Of a DNA stretch of 64,000 bases, positions 1 to 8,316 are shown in pieces. Below the pieces are notes generated by a model, which worked only from the letters and a program-made list of their open reading frames with translations, did not search any database and had not been told where the DNA came from. Origin of the DNA: Faecalimonas sp. (GTDB lineage Bacteria > Bacillota > Clostridia > Lachnospirales > Lachnospiraceae); the NCBI GenBank assembly GCA_020024645.1, contig JAHHTN010000001.1, positions 1-64,000 of the forward strand, given 5' to 3'. The position numbers and the translations under genes are program-made. Numbering within the stretch: the first letter of the stretch is position 1; each line of letters starts with the position of its first letter.

Positions 1-54
1 TTCAAATAGATGTTTTTGTAAATTCACTTTGTTATCAAGTTTTTCTTTTAACAT
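1..54 (-). CDS. Partial CDS, product unknown (5' end only)
   Basis: An ATG at 54-52 opens a frame that stays open to the window edge (18 codons, beginning MLKEKLD). A strong ribosome binding site (GGGAGG at 66-61) sits 6 nt before it, inside the 3' end of the preceding dehydrogenase gene, so the two genes overlap and are probably coupled. It is the next gene of the capsule operon. Too little is present to name a function. Confidence 0.6.
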   Translation of the reverse strand, partial: MLKEKLDNKVNLQKHLFE

Positions 55-953
55 ACATATCCTCCCTTATTACAATTTTCAATAATTATGCTCGCTAATC
101 TCTCTCTATTTCCATCTCCCACAAAACTATTATGTGGCGTAACAATAACATTCTGCATTTTCCACAATAGACTATTCTCCCCTAGAGGTTCTTCTTCAAA
201 TACATCAAGAACCACTCCTCTCAAACGAGATAACGCTCTCACCAAAGCATTTATATCTATAACTCCACCTCTAGCAATATTCACTAAAACTGCTCCTTCT
301 TTCATCGCCATGAACTTTTCATCATTCATTAAATATTTAGTCTCATCTGTCAATGGTAATGTTAAAATAACTATATCACTTTCTAGTAAAACAACTTCTA
401 ATTTACTCAATTCTAAAATCGTATTATAGTTTTCATCTGTTCTAACAAACAAATCAATCCCTGTTACTTCACACCCGAATGCTTTAAAACGTTTTGCACA
501 TTCTGTTCCCACACTTCCACATCCCAAAATACACACTTTCTTTCCGAATAGTTCCAAAAGTTCTCTATGCTTTTCCCAAATATGAAGTTTTTGATTTTCT
601 AAGAAAAATTTTCCTTTCTTATAAATCTCTAAGACTCCAAACAATGCAAATTCAGCCATCGGAATGCTATAAACTCCCCTTGCATTATGTATCTCAATCT
701 TATGTTCCTTTACATAATCCATTGGAACACGATCAAATCCTGCACTTGTTAATTGGATATATTTTAAATTGACGAATTTTTCAATTGAATGTGTTAAAAA
801 GAGTCCATTACAAATAACACCTTCCACCCATTCGTATTCACAAGGCAACTCGTCTTTTTCAAACTGCAAAAATTTTACGTTGTGTCCCTTCTGTTGCAAT
901 TTATCTACATATTTTTTTGCATCGTTCCATGCACCCGTAATTAATAAGTTCAT
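48..953 (-). CDS. D-isomer-specific 2-hydroxyacid dehydrogenase family protein
   Basis: A 301-aa NAD(P)-dependent oxidoreductase that should interconvert a 2-keto acid and a D-2-hydroxy acid in the cytoplasm. The NAD-binding glycine motif GCGSVG is at about 144-149. The family's catalytic Arg lies in NIARGG (about 228) and the His in TPH (about 274), with the usual Asp-Val-Phe-Glu-Glu segment between them. The start at ATG 953 is chosen over a GTG 18 nt upstream because AAAGGGG lies 6 nt before it and it begins like a Rossmann protein (MNLLITGAW). It follows an HpcH/HpaI aldolase gene directly (stop TAA at 957-955, one base before the ATG), which suggests the two act on the same hydroxy or keto acid, perhaps a capsule building block. 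The substrate is not predictable. Confidence 0.85.
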   Translation of the reverse strand: MNLLITGAWNDAKKYVDKLQQKGHNVKFLQFEKDELPCEYEWVEGVICNGLFLTHSIEKFVNLKYIQLTSAGFDRVPMDYVKEHKIEIHNARGVYSIPMAEFALFGVLEIYKKGKFFLENQKLHIWEKHRELLELFGKKVCILGCGSVGTECAKRFKAFGCEVTGIDLFVRTDENYNTILELSKLEVVLLESDIVILTLPLTDETKYLMNDEKFMAMKEGAVLVNIARGGVIDINALVRALSRLRGVVLDVFEEEPLGENSLLWKMQNVIVTPHNSFVGDGNRERLASIIIENCNKGGYVC

Positions 954-954
954 G

Positions 955-1788
955 TTATCCCCTTTGCTCACAAATCAATGCTACTTTTTCTTTTATTATT
1001 TCTAAATTTTCATTAAAATAGCTCGCATAATTTTGACATTCATTTTCCACTTCTCTGATTTTATGTACTCCTTCCGAAAAAACAGATTGTATCACTTCTT
1101 CTCGCTTTTCCTTGCTCGTATCACAAAAACTTCTGGATAAAATTACGCATGTAGAACCAAGTCGATAATGTTCACGTATAATATGTTCAGCTGGAAGCAT
1201 TCCTGTGCCAATAGCAGCGATTCCACCAAATCCATATACTATGTTCGCCTGTTTAAATTTAAAACATAGCGCTTCAACAGTTCCATCTGCCAACAACTCA
1301 AACATAAATTTCTTTTTATATCCTAATGATAAATCGTTTAAACCAATAAACATTTCGTCAATGCCGTGAACATTTAAAATTTCATCTATAATCTCAACTG
1401 CTTCCGGAGTTTCAATCAACAACATTGTTTTTGCACGACCGTCTACATATTCTATAAAACTTTTAACATCTTCTACTCTTTTAAAGTACGGAAGCATTAA
1501 AATATCTGCACCTGCTTCTATAACAGCATCTATTTCTTCTTTTGATGAACAATATTCTTCTGTTACTTCATGGATTGGATTCACACGAACAAGTAATTCG
1601 GCATTTTGCAATACTCTTTTTATCTTTGCAATATCTTCAATGGAATGTTGTGATTGCACGGTATCCATTCCACCTTGTCGTTCTTGCTTTCCTATCTTTT
1701 CCAAGTCTACAAAAACTCTATCTACCCCATTTTCATCTGCTATTTTTGCTATTTCAGGTTGATTTGTAATATACATTAATTTTAGCAT
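955..1788 (-). CDS. HpcH/HpaI aldolase (citrate lyase beta-like) family protein
   Basis: A 277-aa TIM-barrel enzyme of the HpcH/HpaI family, which makes or breaks C-C bonds in 2-keto or hydroxy acids with a divalent metal. Visible family features are an Arg followed by VNPIH near 94, GADILMLP for a barrel strand, a LLIETPEAV strand carrying the metal-binding Glu, and MFIGLNDLS supplying the Asp. It lies 7 nt after the sugar transferase gene and directly before a 2-hydroxyacid dehydrogenase, so it is part of the capsule operon. Together the pair could make an acidic substituent for the polysaccharide; that role is inference, and the exact substrate is unknown. Confidence 0.8.
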   Translation of the reverse strand: MLKLMYITNQPEIAKIADENGVDRVFVDLEKIGKQERQGGMDTVQSQHSIEDIAKIKRVLQNAELLVRVNPIHEVTEEYCSSKEEIDAVIEAGADILMLPYFKRVEDVKSFIEYVDGRAKTMLLIETPEAVEIIDEILNVHGIDEMFIGLNDLSLGYKKKFMFELLADGTVEALCFKFKQANIVYGFGGIAAIGTGMLPAEHIIREHYRLGSTCVILSRSFCDTSKEKREEVIQSVFSEGVHKIREVENECQNYASYFNENLEIIKEKVALICEQRG

Positions 1789-1795
1789 TTTTTCA

Positions 1796-2407
1796 CTAAC
1801 CTTCCCTTTTCTTTGCAGTCTCCGTTGAATTCACATTATCCGCATTTGTAAACACTTTAAAAATTGTTTTAAAGAAAATTTTAAGATCTAATAAAAATGA
1901 CATATTCTCTACATACCATACATTCATTTCTATTCTCTTCGGCCACTCTACTTCTTTACGCCCATTGACCTGTGCCCATCCACTTACTCCTGGTCTAGCC
2001 AAAAACATTTTTTTCTGTTCATCAGTATATTCCTCAAATGACCATGGATGATAGGTTAATGCTGGTCTTGGACCAATAAAACTCATTTCACCTTTAAAGA
2101 TATTTATTAATTGTGGAAGTTCATCAATGCTTGTAGCTCTAAGAATTTTGCCTACTTTAGTTACTCTGGAATCGTTTTTACCAGAATAAACACCACTTCC
2201 TTGTTTCTCTGCTCCTACTACCATGGAACGAAATTTATAAATTTCAAAGACTTCTCCATTCATTCCTAAACGTTTTTGTTTAAAAAGTGCAGGTCCATTT
2301 GATGTCAGTTTAACAAGCATTCCCACAATAAATAATGGTATTGCACCTAATATTAAAAACAATCCAGAAAAAATAATATCCATTACTCTTTTTATCCCTT
2401 TATACAT
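1796..2407 (-). CDS. Initiating sugar transferase (monotopic phosphoglycosyl transferase, PglC/WbaP-like core)
   Basis: A 203-aa bacterial sugar transferase that moves a sugar phosphate from a UDP-sugar to undecaprenyl phosphate, starting repeat-unit synthesis at the inner membrane face. An N-terminal hydrophobic segment (about 8-33) is the re-entrant membrane helix. Family motifs follow: KFRSM at 58-62, the catalytic Asp-Glu pair in SIDELPQ (95-96), and GPRP near 112-115. Length matches the short PglC form, without the extra transmembrane helices of WbaP. It lies 4 nt after the dehydratase gene, whose UDP-sugar product is a likely donor. Confidence 0.92.
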   Translation of the reverse strand: MYKGIKRVMDIIFSGLFLILGAIPLFIVGMLVKLTSNGPALFKQKRLGMNGEVFEIYKFRSMVVGAEKQGSGVYSGKNDSRVTKVGKILRATSIDELPQLINIFKGEMSFIGPRPALTYHPWSFEEYTDEQKKMFLARPGVSGWAQVNGRKEVEWPKRIEMNVWYVENMSFLLDLKIFFKTIFKVFTNADNVNSTETAKKREG

Positions 2408-2411
2408 TCCC

Positions 2412-4292
2412 CTACTCCTCTTTTATCACATACGTTGGCACAATCTCTTTAACCATTTTCCGAATTGTTTCACTATCTTTTTCTGCAGCTTCTTTTAACT
2501 GCCACAACTGCTTCATAAACACTGCCTCATCTATTTTAATCGGCTTTCCGATATGAATCAATTTATTATCCGTTTCCTGCAGTCCCTCTTCATCCATTAG
2601 AAGTTCCTCATATAATTTTTCTCCTGGACGAAGTCCTGTATACTTAATTTCAATATCTTCTCCCAATTTGCACCCCGAAAGACGAATCATGTTTTTAGCT
2701 AAATCTGCTATTTTAACTGGCTCTCCCATATCCAACACAAAAATTTCTCCACCTTTAGCATATGCTCCAGCCTGAAGGACAAGAGATACTGCCTCTGGAA
2801 TAGTCATAAAATACCTAATAATATCCGGATGTGTTACAGTTACAGGTCCTCCTTCTTCAATTTGCTTCTTAAATAATGGTATAACGCTACCGTTGCTTCC
2901 AAGAACATTGCCAAAACGAACTGCCACAAATTCTGTCGGATAAAATTTATCTAACGTCTGTACAATCATCTCACACATACGCTTAGACGCCCCCATTATA
3001 TTGGTAGGATTTACAGCCTTATCTGTAGAAATAAGTACGAACCGTTCCACTCCATGCTTTGCTGCAGCCGCCGCAGTTTTATATGTTCCGAATACATTAT
3101 TTTTAATCGCTTCATTCGGACTATCTTCCATAAGTGGTACATGCTTATGTGCTGCAGCATGATACACCACATTAGGACGGTATTTTTCCATAATTTCATT
3201 AATTCTATGGGTATTTCTTACTGAAGCAATAAGTGCTACAAGGTCCAATTCTGGATATTTTCTCTTTAATTCTTGTTGGATATCATAAACGTTATTTTCA
3301 TAAATATCTACAATAACCAACTGTTTCACTCCATGTCCAGCAAGTTGACGACAAATTTCGCTTCCAATAGACCCACCGCCTCCTGTTACGAGTACCACCT
3401 TATTACTCACATATCCTAAAATCTCATCTAAATTAACTTTAATCTGTTCTCTGCCGAGCAAATCGCCAATCTCAACTTTTCGAAGTTGCGACACGCTTAC
3501 TTCTCCGTTTACCAATTGATACATTCCTGGTAAAATTCGAATTTTACATGTTGTCTCATGACAGATTTTCACAATTTCTTTGATAACCGCTTTTGGTGCT
3601 GAAGGCATCGCTATCACGATTTTTTCAATTCCATATTTTTCTACTACAGGAACAATATCCTTTGTTCCACCTACTACTGGACAACCTTGAATATATTTTC
3701 CCTGTTTTGCCGGATCATCATCAAGCATACAGCAGACTCTTCTTTTCAGTTTTTGCGTAATACGTAGTTCTTTTACAATCGCTGCTCCTGCATCTCCCGC
3801 TCCAATAACCATGATATTAAAAATTTCTTTTCTATTTTTAACAAAATATTCCCCTTTCACAAAACGCACAAGGCGATAGTAAAAACGAATCCCTATAATG
3901 GCAGCAAGCAAAAACATAATATACAAAATATAATAACTTCTTGGAACAGGATACTGAAATGCTTTCATTCCAACTGCATTTAAAATTCCAGATAAAATTA
4001 CTGCAAAAGAAATATTTACTAATTCATTCACACTTGCATATTTCCAAAGACTTGTATATAAATGAAATGTATAGAAAATTGCTATTGTACAGACTATATT
4101 TATTCCTGCATAATGGCACACCGATTCTAGAAAACTTCTATCAATATTTGTTGCAACAAATTCATATCGAACCCATAGTGCCAAAAATGACGACAACAAT
4201 ATTGCTGCAACATCTCCCACCAGTAACAGTATAATACGCACTCTTAATTGCATATTTCTTCTATTTGCTTTCATCATTTGCCTCCTCATCAT
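2412..4292 (-). CDS. Membrane-anchored nucleotide-sugar 4,6-dehydratase (CapD/WbpM/PglF-like)
   Basis: A 626-aa polysaccharide biosynthesis protein. It has about four N-terminal membrane helices (about 18-140), a first Rossmann domain with GAGDAG at 164-169, and a second, catalytic SDR domain with TGGGGSIG at 303-310. The active site carries STDK at 422-425, and Met433 replaces the usual Tyr of the YxxxK motif (Lys437), as in the long membrane dehydratases of the WbpM/PglF type. The likely reaction is UDP-GlcNAc to a 4-keto-6-deoxy sugar. It is in the capsule operon, 20 nt after the CpsD-like kinase. Several Met codons cluster at the N-terminus, so the start is uncertain by a few residues. 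Confidence 0.9.
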   Translation of the reverse strand: MMRRQMMKANRRNMQLRVRIILLLVGDVAAILLSSFLALWVRYEFVATNIDRSFLESVCHYAGINIVCTIAIFYTFHLYTSLWKYASVNELVNISFAVILSGILNAVGMKAFQYPVPRSYYILYIMFLLAAIIGIRFYYRLVRFVKGEYFVKNRKEIFNIMVIGAGDAGAAIVKELRITQKLKRRVCCMLDDDPAKQGKYIQGCPVVGGTKDIVPVVEKYGIEKIVIAMPSAPKAVIKEIVKICHETTCKIRILPGMYQLVNGEVSVSQLRKVEIGDLLGREQIKVNLDEILGYVSNKVVLVTGGGGSIGSEICRQLAGHGVKQLVIVDIYENNVYDIQQELKRKYPELDLVALIASVRNTHRINEIMEKYRPNVVYHAAAHKHVPLMEDSPNEAIKNNVFGTYKTAAAAAKHGVERFVLISTDKAVNPTNIMGASKRMCEMIVQTLDKFYPTEFVAVRFGNVLGSNGSVIPLFKKQIEEGGPVTVTHPDIIRYFMTIPEAVSLVLQAGAYAKGGEIFVLDMGEPVKIADLAKNMIRLSGCKLGEDIEIKYTGLRPGEKLYEELLMDEEGLQETDNKLIHIGKPIKIDEAVFMKQLWQLKEAAEKDSETIRKMVKEIVPTYVIKEE

Positions 4293-4312
4293 TCCTCAAC
4301 GTTTTTATCCTT

Positions 4313-4987
4313 CTAATGTCCGTAATATTCTTTCTCGTACCCGTAATATTTTTTTCTATTTCTTCGCAATACCTTGTTCAATACAACCCCCAATATTGGA
4401 CAACCACTACTTTCTAATTTTTTCTTTACTTCTTGAGCAATACGGTACTTCACTTTTTCCGACTCAATCACCATAAGTGCTCCATCACATTGTTTTGCTA
4501 CAATCGCTGCATCAATGACTAACCCAAGTGGTGCAGAATCAATGATGACATAATCATAAATTTCTCGAAAAGTTTTTATCATTTTCTCAAAGCGTTCATT
4601 CGCAAGTAATTCTGCAGAATTTTTTACAACCGGTCCCGAAAACATAATGTGTAGTTTTGGTATATTTGTAGAAAATACAACTTCTCCTAAAGCACACTGT
4701 CCTGATAAGAAATGGGATAATCCATGTTCCACTTTTCCTGCATTTAATCGCGCAATCAATACAGATTTCCTTAAATCCGCATCTATCAGCAACACTTTTT
4801 TCTGCATAGCAGCCAAAGACTGTGCCAATTGTATTGCTGTATTTGTCTTTCCTTCTCCTGGAAAAGAACTAGTGAGTAAAATTACTTTCTTATCATCTCC
4901 ACAAAACAATAAATTTGTCCTCAATGATTTAATTTCTTCTTCAAATATATGTGACACTTCATCTTGCATAATATCAATTTTTCTCAT
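4313..4987 (-). CDS. CpsD/CapB-family tyrosine kinase
   Basis: A 224-aa bacterial tyrosine kinase of the P-loop type that regulates capsule polymerisation. Walker A is GEGKTNT (44-50), Walker A' is LLIDADLRKS (66-75), and a Walker B strand reads VIIDSAP. The C-terminus has a Tyr-rich tail with five Tyr in the last 12 residues, the usual autophosphorylation cluster. As in other Gram-positives the membrane modulator is a separate protein, here the Wzz-like protein two genes upstream, and the phosphatase is encoded next door. Confidence 0.92.
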   Translation of the reverse strand: MRKIDIMQDEVSHIFEEEIKSLRTNLLFCGDDKKVILLTSSFPGEGKTNTAIQLAQSLAAMQKKVLLIDADLRKSVLIARLNAGKVEHGLSHFLSGQCALGEVVFSTNIPKLHIMFSGPVVKNSAELLANERFEKMIKTFREIYDYVIIDSAPLGLVIDAAIVAKQCDGALMVIESEKVKYRIAQEVKKKLESSGCPILGVVLNKVLRRNRKKYYGYEKEYYGH

Positions 4988-4996
4988 TGTTATCTC

Positions 4997-5716
4997 CTAT
5001 TTCCCTTCTAATATTAATTGCGGATTATGAACAAATATCTCTTTCGCATATTCTATTCCCACTTTTTTCTCCACATATCCCTTACATTCTCTCAAGTTTG
5101 GTGGTCTTTTCTGTAGATCATGGGCATCACTTGCAATAAAATGAATAAAATGTTCTTGCAATAGTTTTCTACAAAAACATTTCTGCGACCAGCCCGTCTT
5201 TCCTAATATTGTCGATGCATTTACTTGTATATATGCACCCAATTGAATCAATTCTTCTATATATCCTATATGCTTATGTAAACTTGCATAACGTTCAATA
5301 TGCGCAAGAACAGGATGGTATCCCTCAGATACCATTTTATATACACAATTACGTATTTTTTGGAATTCATCGTGATAAGAAAATTCTATCAGTATATACT
5401 TGGATTCATTCATTCGAAAAGATGGATGACTTAGAACTCTTTCCATAAGTCCTGTATCCGCGTAACATTCTCTTCCCAAATATAATTCTACTTCAATCCC
5501 TCGATTTTTTACAATTTCACGAAATTTTTGGAATTTCCATTCAATTTCCTCCGTAGTTGTTTCAAACATTCCTTTTCGATAATGAGGTGTTAAAATAATA
5601 TTTTCCACCCCGTCTTCCACTTCTATCCGAAGCATTTTCAATGCTTCCTTCACCGTTTTTGCTCCGTCATCTACCATCGGAAGAATATGGTTATGTATAT
5701 CTGTTAATCCTCTCAC
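4997..5716 (-). CDS. CpsB/CapC-family capsule protein-tyrosine phosphatase (PHP fold)
   Basis: A 239-aa manganese-dependent phosphatase of the PHP family that dephosphorylates the CpsD-type kinase. The N-terminal metal motif is DIHNHILP (6-13), followed by the VDDGAKT segment typical of the family, TPHY near residue 43-46, and further His or Asp ligands in LAHIERY and ASDAHD. It lies 9 nt upstream of the kinase gene. Wzz-like protein, phosphatase and kinase form the standard Gram-positive phosphoregulatory trio, although here the phosphatase comes before the kinase. Confidence 0.92.
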   Translation of the reverse strand: MRGLTDIHNHILPMVDDGAKTVKEALKMLRIEVEDGVENIILTPHYRKGMFETTTEEIEWKFQKFREIVKNRGIEVELYLGRECYADTGLMERVLSHPSFRMNESKYILIEFSYHDEFQKIRNCVYKMVSEGYHPVLAHIERYASLHKHIGYIEELIQLGAYIQVNASTILGKTGWSQKCFCRKLLQEHFIHFIASDAHDLQKRPPNLRECKGYVEKKVGIEYAKEIFVHNPQLILEGK

Positions 5717-5745
5717 AACACATTTCCTCGCTTAACATTTTATAA

Positions 5746-6432
5746 TTATCTTCTCTTTTCCACAGGTATAGTTGCCAATACATGTAACTGCAAATAACGT
5801 TCAACGTCTTCTTGGTTTTTAATGCGGTCATCCATAAGAAAACGCATAACAAGAATTCCCATCATAAGTATTACTCCCAACAGACCGCCAAGTATAACAT
5901 TTTTGGTTGTATTCGGTGTCACCGGATATTGAGGTTCAATCGCTTTCTCTACAACACTAGGTTTATCCGTAGCCATAACTTCCTGAATTCTATCTGCCAT
6001 CGTATCCGACATCGCATTCGCTAAATCTTTTGCCAAATTTGGTTTCACGCTTGTCACTGTTGTCTTAAGCATACTTGTGTCTGCCGGATTTTCAACTACA
6101 ATCATCCTGGATACCTCTTCATATGTCATATCCAAACCTAACTTATCAACAACATTCTCTATAACTGGACGACTCTTGGCAAGTGTAATAAAATCCGAAG
6201 TCAATTGTCTACTCAACTGTACATTAATGGACTCCCCAGCAGATTTTCCTAACACATAAATCATTGATGAAGCCTGATATTGTGGTGTAACAAAAAACTT
6301 AGTATATCCAAAAGCAACACTGGCTCCAATAAGCAAACTCAAACAAATCATCCACCATTTTCTTAACATCAGACTTAATATTTCTACCAAATCAATTCCC
6401 ATATCTTCATTTTCCTGTATTCTTTGTTCCAT
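5746..6432 (-). CDS. Wzz/CpsC-like chain-length determinant, kinase modulator
   Basis: A 228-aa membrane protein and the first gene of the capsule operon. One transmembrane helix lies near 30-50 and a second near 178-200, flanking an extracytoplasmic domain with the Wzz-type beginning (FVTPQYQASSMIYV). It lacks its own kinase domain, as in CpsC/YveK proteins, and should partner the separate CpsD-like kinase to set polysaccharide length. A good ribosome binding site (CAGGAGGG) precedes the ATG, and a vegetative promoter lies about 50 nt further up. Confidence 0.9.
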   Translation of the reverse strand: MEQRIQENEDMGIDLVEILSLMLRKWWMICLSLLIGASVAFGYTKFFVTPQYQASSMIYVLGKSAGESINVQLSRQLTSDFITLAKSRPVIENVVDKLGLDMTYEEVSRMIVVENPADTSMLKTTVTSVKPNLAKDLANAMSDTMADRIQEVMATDKPSVVEKAIEPQYPVTPNTTKNVILGGLLGVILMMGILVMRFLMDDRIKNQEDVERYLQLHVLATIPVEKRR

Positions 6433-6480
6433 GTTCCCTCCTGTTGTCTACCTCTTCAATTTACATTTTTACATACTATT

Positions 6481-6509
6481 AAGATACAATATCTGACTTT
6501 ATTCGTCAA
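6481..6509 (-). promoter_or_regulatory. Vegetative promoter of the capsule operon
   Basis: On the minus strand TTGACG (6509-6504) and TATCTT (6486-6481) are separated by exactly 17 nt. It lies about 50 nt before the start of the Wzz-like gene and after the terminator of the upstream surface-protein gene. Confidence 0.6.
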
Positions 6510-6552
6510 TATTATCCATCCTATAAGAATAACCAATTCCTTGTATTTACTA

Positions 6553-6592
6553 ACATAAAAACAGCATTGTTCTTCTTACTAAACAACGCTGT
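6553..6592 (-). terminator. Rho-independent terminator of the surface protein gene
   Basis: The minus strand reads an 11-bp stem (ACAGCGTTGTT paired with AACAATGCTGT, one G-T pair) followed by TTTTT. It sits just after the stop of the gene ending at 6615 and separates it from the capsule operon. Confidence 0.8.
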
Positions 6593-6614
6593 CATATATA
6601 TTCCATTATCTTCT

Positions 6615-7217
6615 CTATTTTACTGCTGTTTTCTTTCTAAATACTACAGCACCTGCTAGTGCTAACACTGCAACAATTCCAGCTACAGCTACCATTGGAG
6701 TTTCTCCTGTCTTTGGTGATTCTGTTGAAGATGCAGCTGTATTCTTATCTACTACAAAGGCAACTGGTGATAAAGAATTAAATGCTACTGTAATTGTACC
6801 CTTTCCCGCTTTAGATGGTTCTTCTTTCCATGCTCCATTTTCATAATGAAGAATGGCTACATTTGTGGAAGAAAGTACTCCCGGCACTTTGAAACTAATC
6901 GTAATTGGGAAATGTGCGTTTCCTTTCACTCTTACCTCGCGTACATCAATCACTTCCATGCTGTCTACGTAATTGTCACCAATGATTGTTTTTAAAGTTT
7001 CTTTATTCTCTAGCTGTTTAGCTGCCTTTTCTCCATCATCCGTAAGATCTTCGATGATGATTTCCACATTATTCCCATCTTTATCTACTGCTTTTGTATA
7101 TTCCGTTACAATTGCATTTTTCTGTGGACTTGGATTTGCAAATGCAGTTATCCCCATTGCAATACTTAAAGTACCAGCTAATACTACACTTAAAATTTTT
7201 TTAGTAAATTTATGCAT
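6615..7217 (-). CDS. Secreted protein with sortase-type C-terminal anchor, function unknown
   Basis: A 200-aa exported protein. The N-terminus is a clear signal peptide (KKILSVVLAGTLSIAMG, cleavage after AFA near 27). The C-terminus has the three-part cell-wall sorting signal: SPKTGE (about 168-173), a hydrophobic helix, and the basic tail RKKTAVK. SPKTG differs from LPxTG but is a common form in Clostridia. The middle part is not recognised; it is hydrophilic with some beta-rich character. It has its own promoter inside the 3' end of the LCP gene and its own terminator, so it is monocistronic. Its place between capsule and LCP genes fits a cell-surface role. Confidence 0.75.
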   Translation of the reverse strand: MHKFTKKILSVVLAGTLSIAMGITAFANPSPQKNAIVTEYTKAVDKDGNNVEIIIEDLTDDGEKAAKQLENKETLKTIIGDNYVDSMEVIDVREVRVKGNAHFPITISFKVPGVLSSTNVAILHYENGAWKEEPSKAGKGTITVAFNSLSPVAFVVDKNTAASSTESPKTGETPMVAVAGIVAVLALAGAVVFRKKTAVK

Positions 7218-7256
7218 TCCCTTTTCCTCCTCTATTTACATTCTACTTTTTTCGAC

Positions 7257-7285
7257 ATTATATCACTTTTTTTCTTTTTTGTAAA
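7257..7285 (-). promoter_or_regulatory. Promoter of the sortase-anchored protein gene
   Basis: On the minus strand TTTACA (7285-7280) and a perfect TATAAT (7262-7257) have a 17-nt spacer. The promoter overlaps the stop codon and last codons of the LCP gene, and a GAGGAGG ribosome binding site follows before the ATG at 7217. Confidence 0.7.
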
Positions 7286-8240
7286 ATAGTTTTATTACTT
7301 TTTCCTTCAGCTTCTCGTTATCAACAACAAATTCATCATATTTTTCATTTTCTTGAACTTTCCCCGGTACCTTTTCAATAATTTTATCCATTTGATAATG
7401 GAGCATTTTTCCTAATTCATCTTCTGAAAGGTCGGTAACCATATATGGTTCTAATTTATGATAAAATTGAGCAATTTTTTTCGTACCTGTTATTTCAGTC
7501 TGTAACTTTTTCACTAACGCTTCCACAAATTGACTTTGTCGCTCCATACGTTCATTATTGCTTCCTGTTTCATTTGTATTTCTAAATCGGACATATTGCT
7601 GTGCTGTTCTTCCGTTCAAAGTAATCGTTTTCCCTTTTTCAAACATCGGATTAATGTGCGTATAATCTTCAGGAACAACAATCTCCACTCCACCCAATAT
7701 ATCCGTCAGATAAGAGAATCCTTCCATAGTTAATGATACATAAGATTGAATAGGAATTTGATACAAAAGATTCGATACCGCTTCTTTCGTTCTTATGCAA
7801 CTTTTCTTTCCGCCATCTCCATAAGCATATTGCAATGCAATCTGTTCTCTATCTGTAGATAAATGATTCCCGTCAGCATCATATGTCTTAATATCTGTCA
7901 TTGTATCTCTTGAAATGGAAAGAGCGGATATAGATTCTTTTTTTGTATCCAATATTAAAAGCATCAAACTATCTGCTTGTCCACCTGCTCCCACTTTATT
8001 TTTTACGATTTCCCCTTGTTTATCAATTCCCATAAAAAGAATCGTTCTTAAATCATAATTATATTTGTATTTTTTTCCCTTATACATAATATAATTTTTT
8101 TCCTGTGTATTACTTTTGTATTCTTTATATTCAACTTTTTCTTTATCTTTCATTTGTATTGTACGATAAGCCAATGTTCCCGCAATCATTACTAATATCA
8201 TAGTAACTACACCCAAAATAATATATTTTCGCTTATTCAC
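7263..8240 (-). CDS. LCP (LytR-CpsA-Psr) family cell-wall glycopolymer ligase
   Basis: A 325-aa membrane enzyme expected to transfer capsule or teichoic-acid-type polymers from undecaprenyl pyrophosphate to peptidoglycan outside the membrane. One N-terminal transmembrane helix (about 7-25) is followed by the LCP domain: TILFMGIDKQG, an Asp in QADSLML, the SISRDT motif with catalytic Arg, YAYGDGG, and VRFRNTNE with a second conserved Arg. It starts at GTG with GGGAG 9 nt upstream. Its position upstream of the capsule operon fits attachment of that polymer. Confidence 0.9.
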   Translation of the reverse strand: MNKRKYIILGVVTMILVMIAGTLAYRTIQMKDKEKVEYKEYKSNTQEKNYIMYKGKKYKYNYDLRTILFMGIDKQGEIVKNKVGAGGQADSLMLLILDTKKESISALSISRDTMTDIKTYDADGNHLSTDREQIALQYAYGDGGKKSCIRTKEAVSNLLYQIPIQSYVSLTMEGFSYLTDILGGVEIVVPEDYTHINPMFEKGKTITLNGRTAQQYVRFRNTNETGSNNERMERQSQFVEALVKKLQTEITGTKKIAQFYHKLEPYMVTDLSEDELGKMLHYQMDKIIEKVPGKVQENEKYDEFVVDNEKLKEKVIKLFYKKEKK

Positions 8241-8276
8241 CTATTTTTTCTCCCGTTTCTTCTATCTTATATACGC

Positions 8277-8306
8277 AAAGCCAATACTCATAAAAGTATT
8301 GGCTTT
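8277..8306 (-). terminator. Hairpin terminator after the Na/Pi cotransporter gene
   Basis: A perfect 12-bp stem (AAAGCCAATACT with AGTATTGGCTTT) and a 6-nt loop lie 10 nt after the stop of the cotransporter gene. The T run is only three bases, so efficiency is uncertain. Confidence 0.6.
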
Positions 8307-8316
8307 CTCTCGATAT

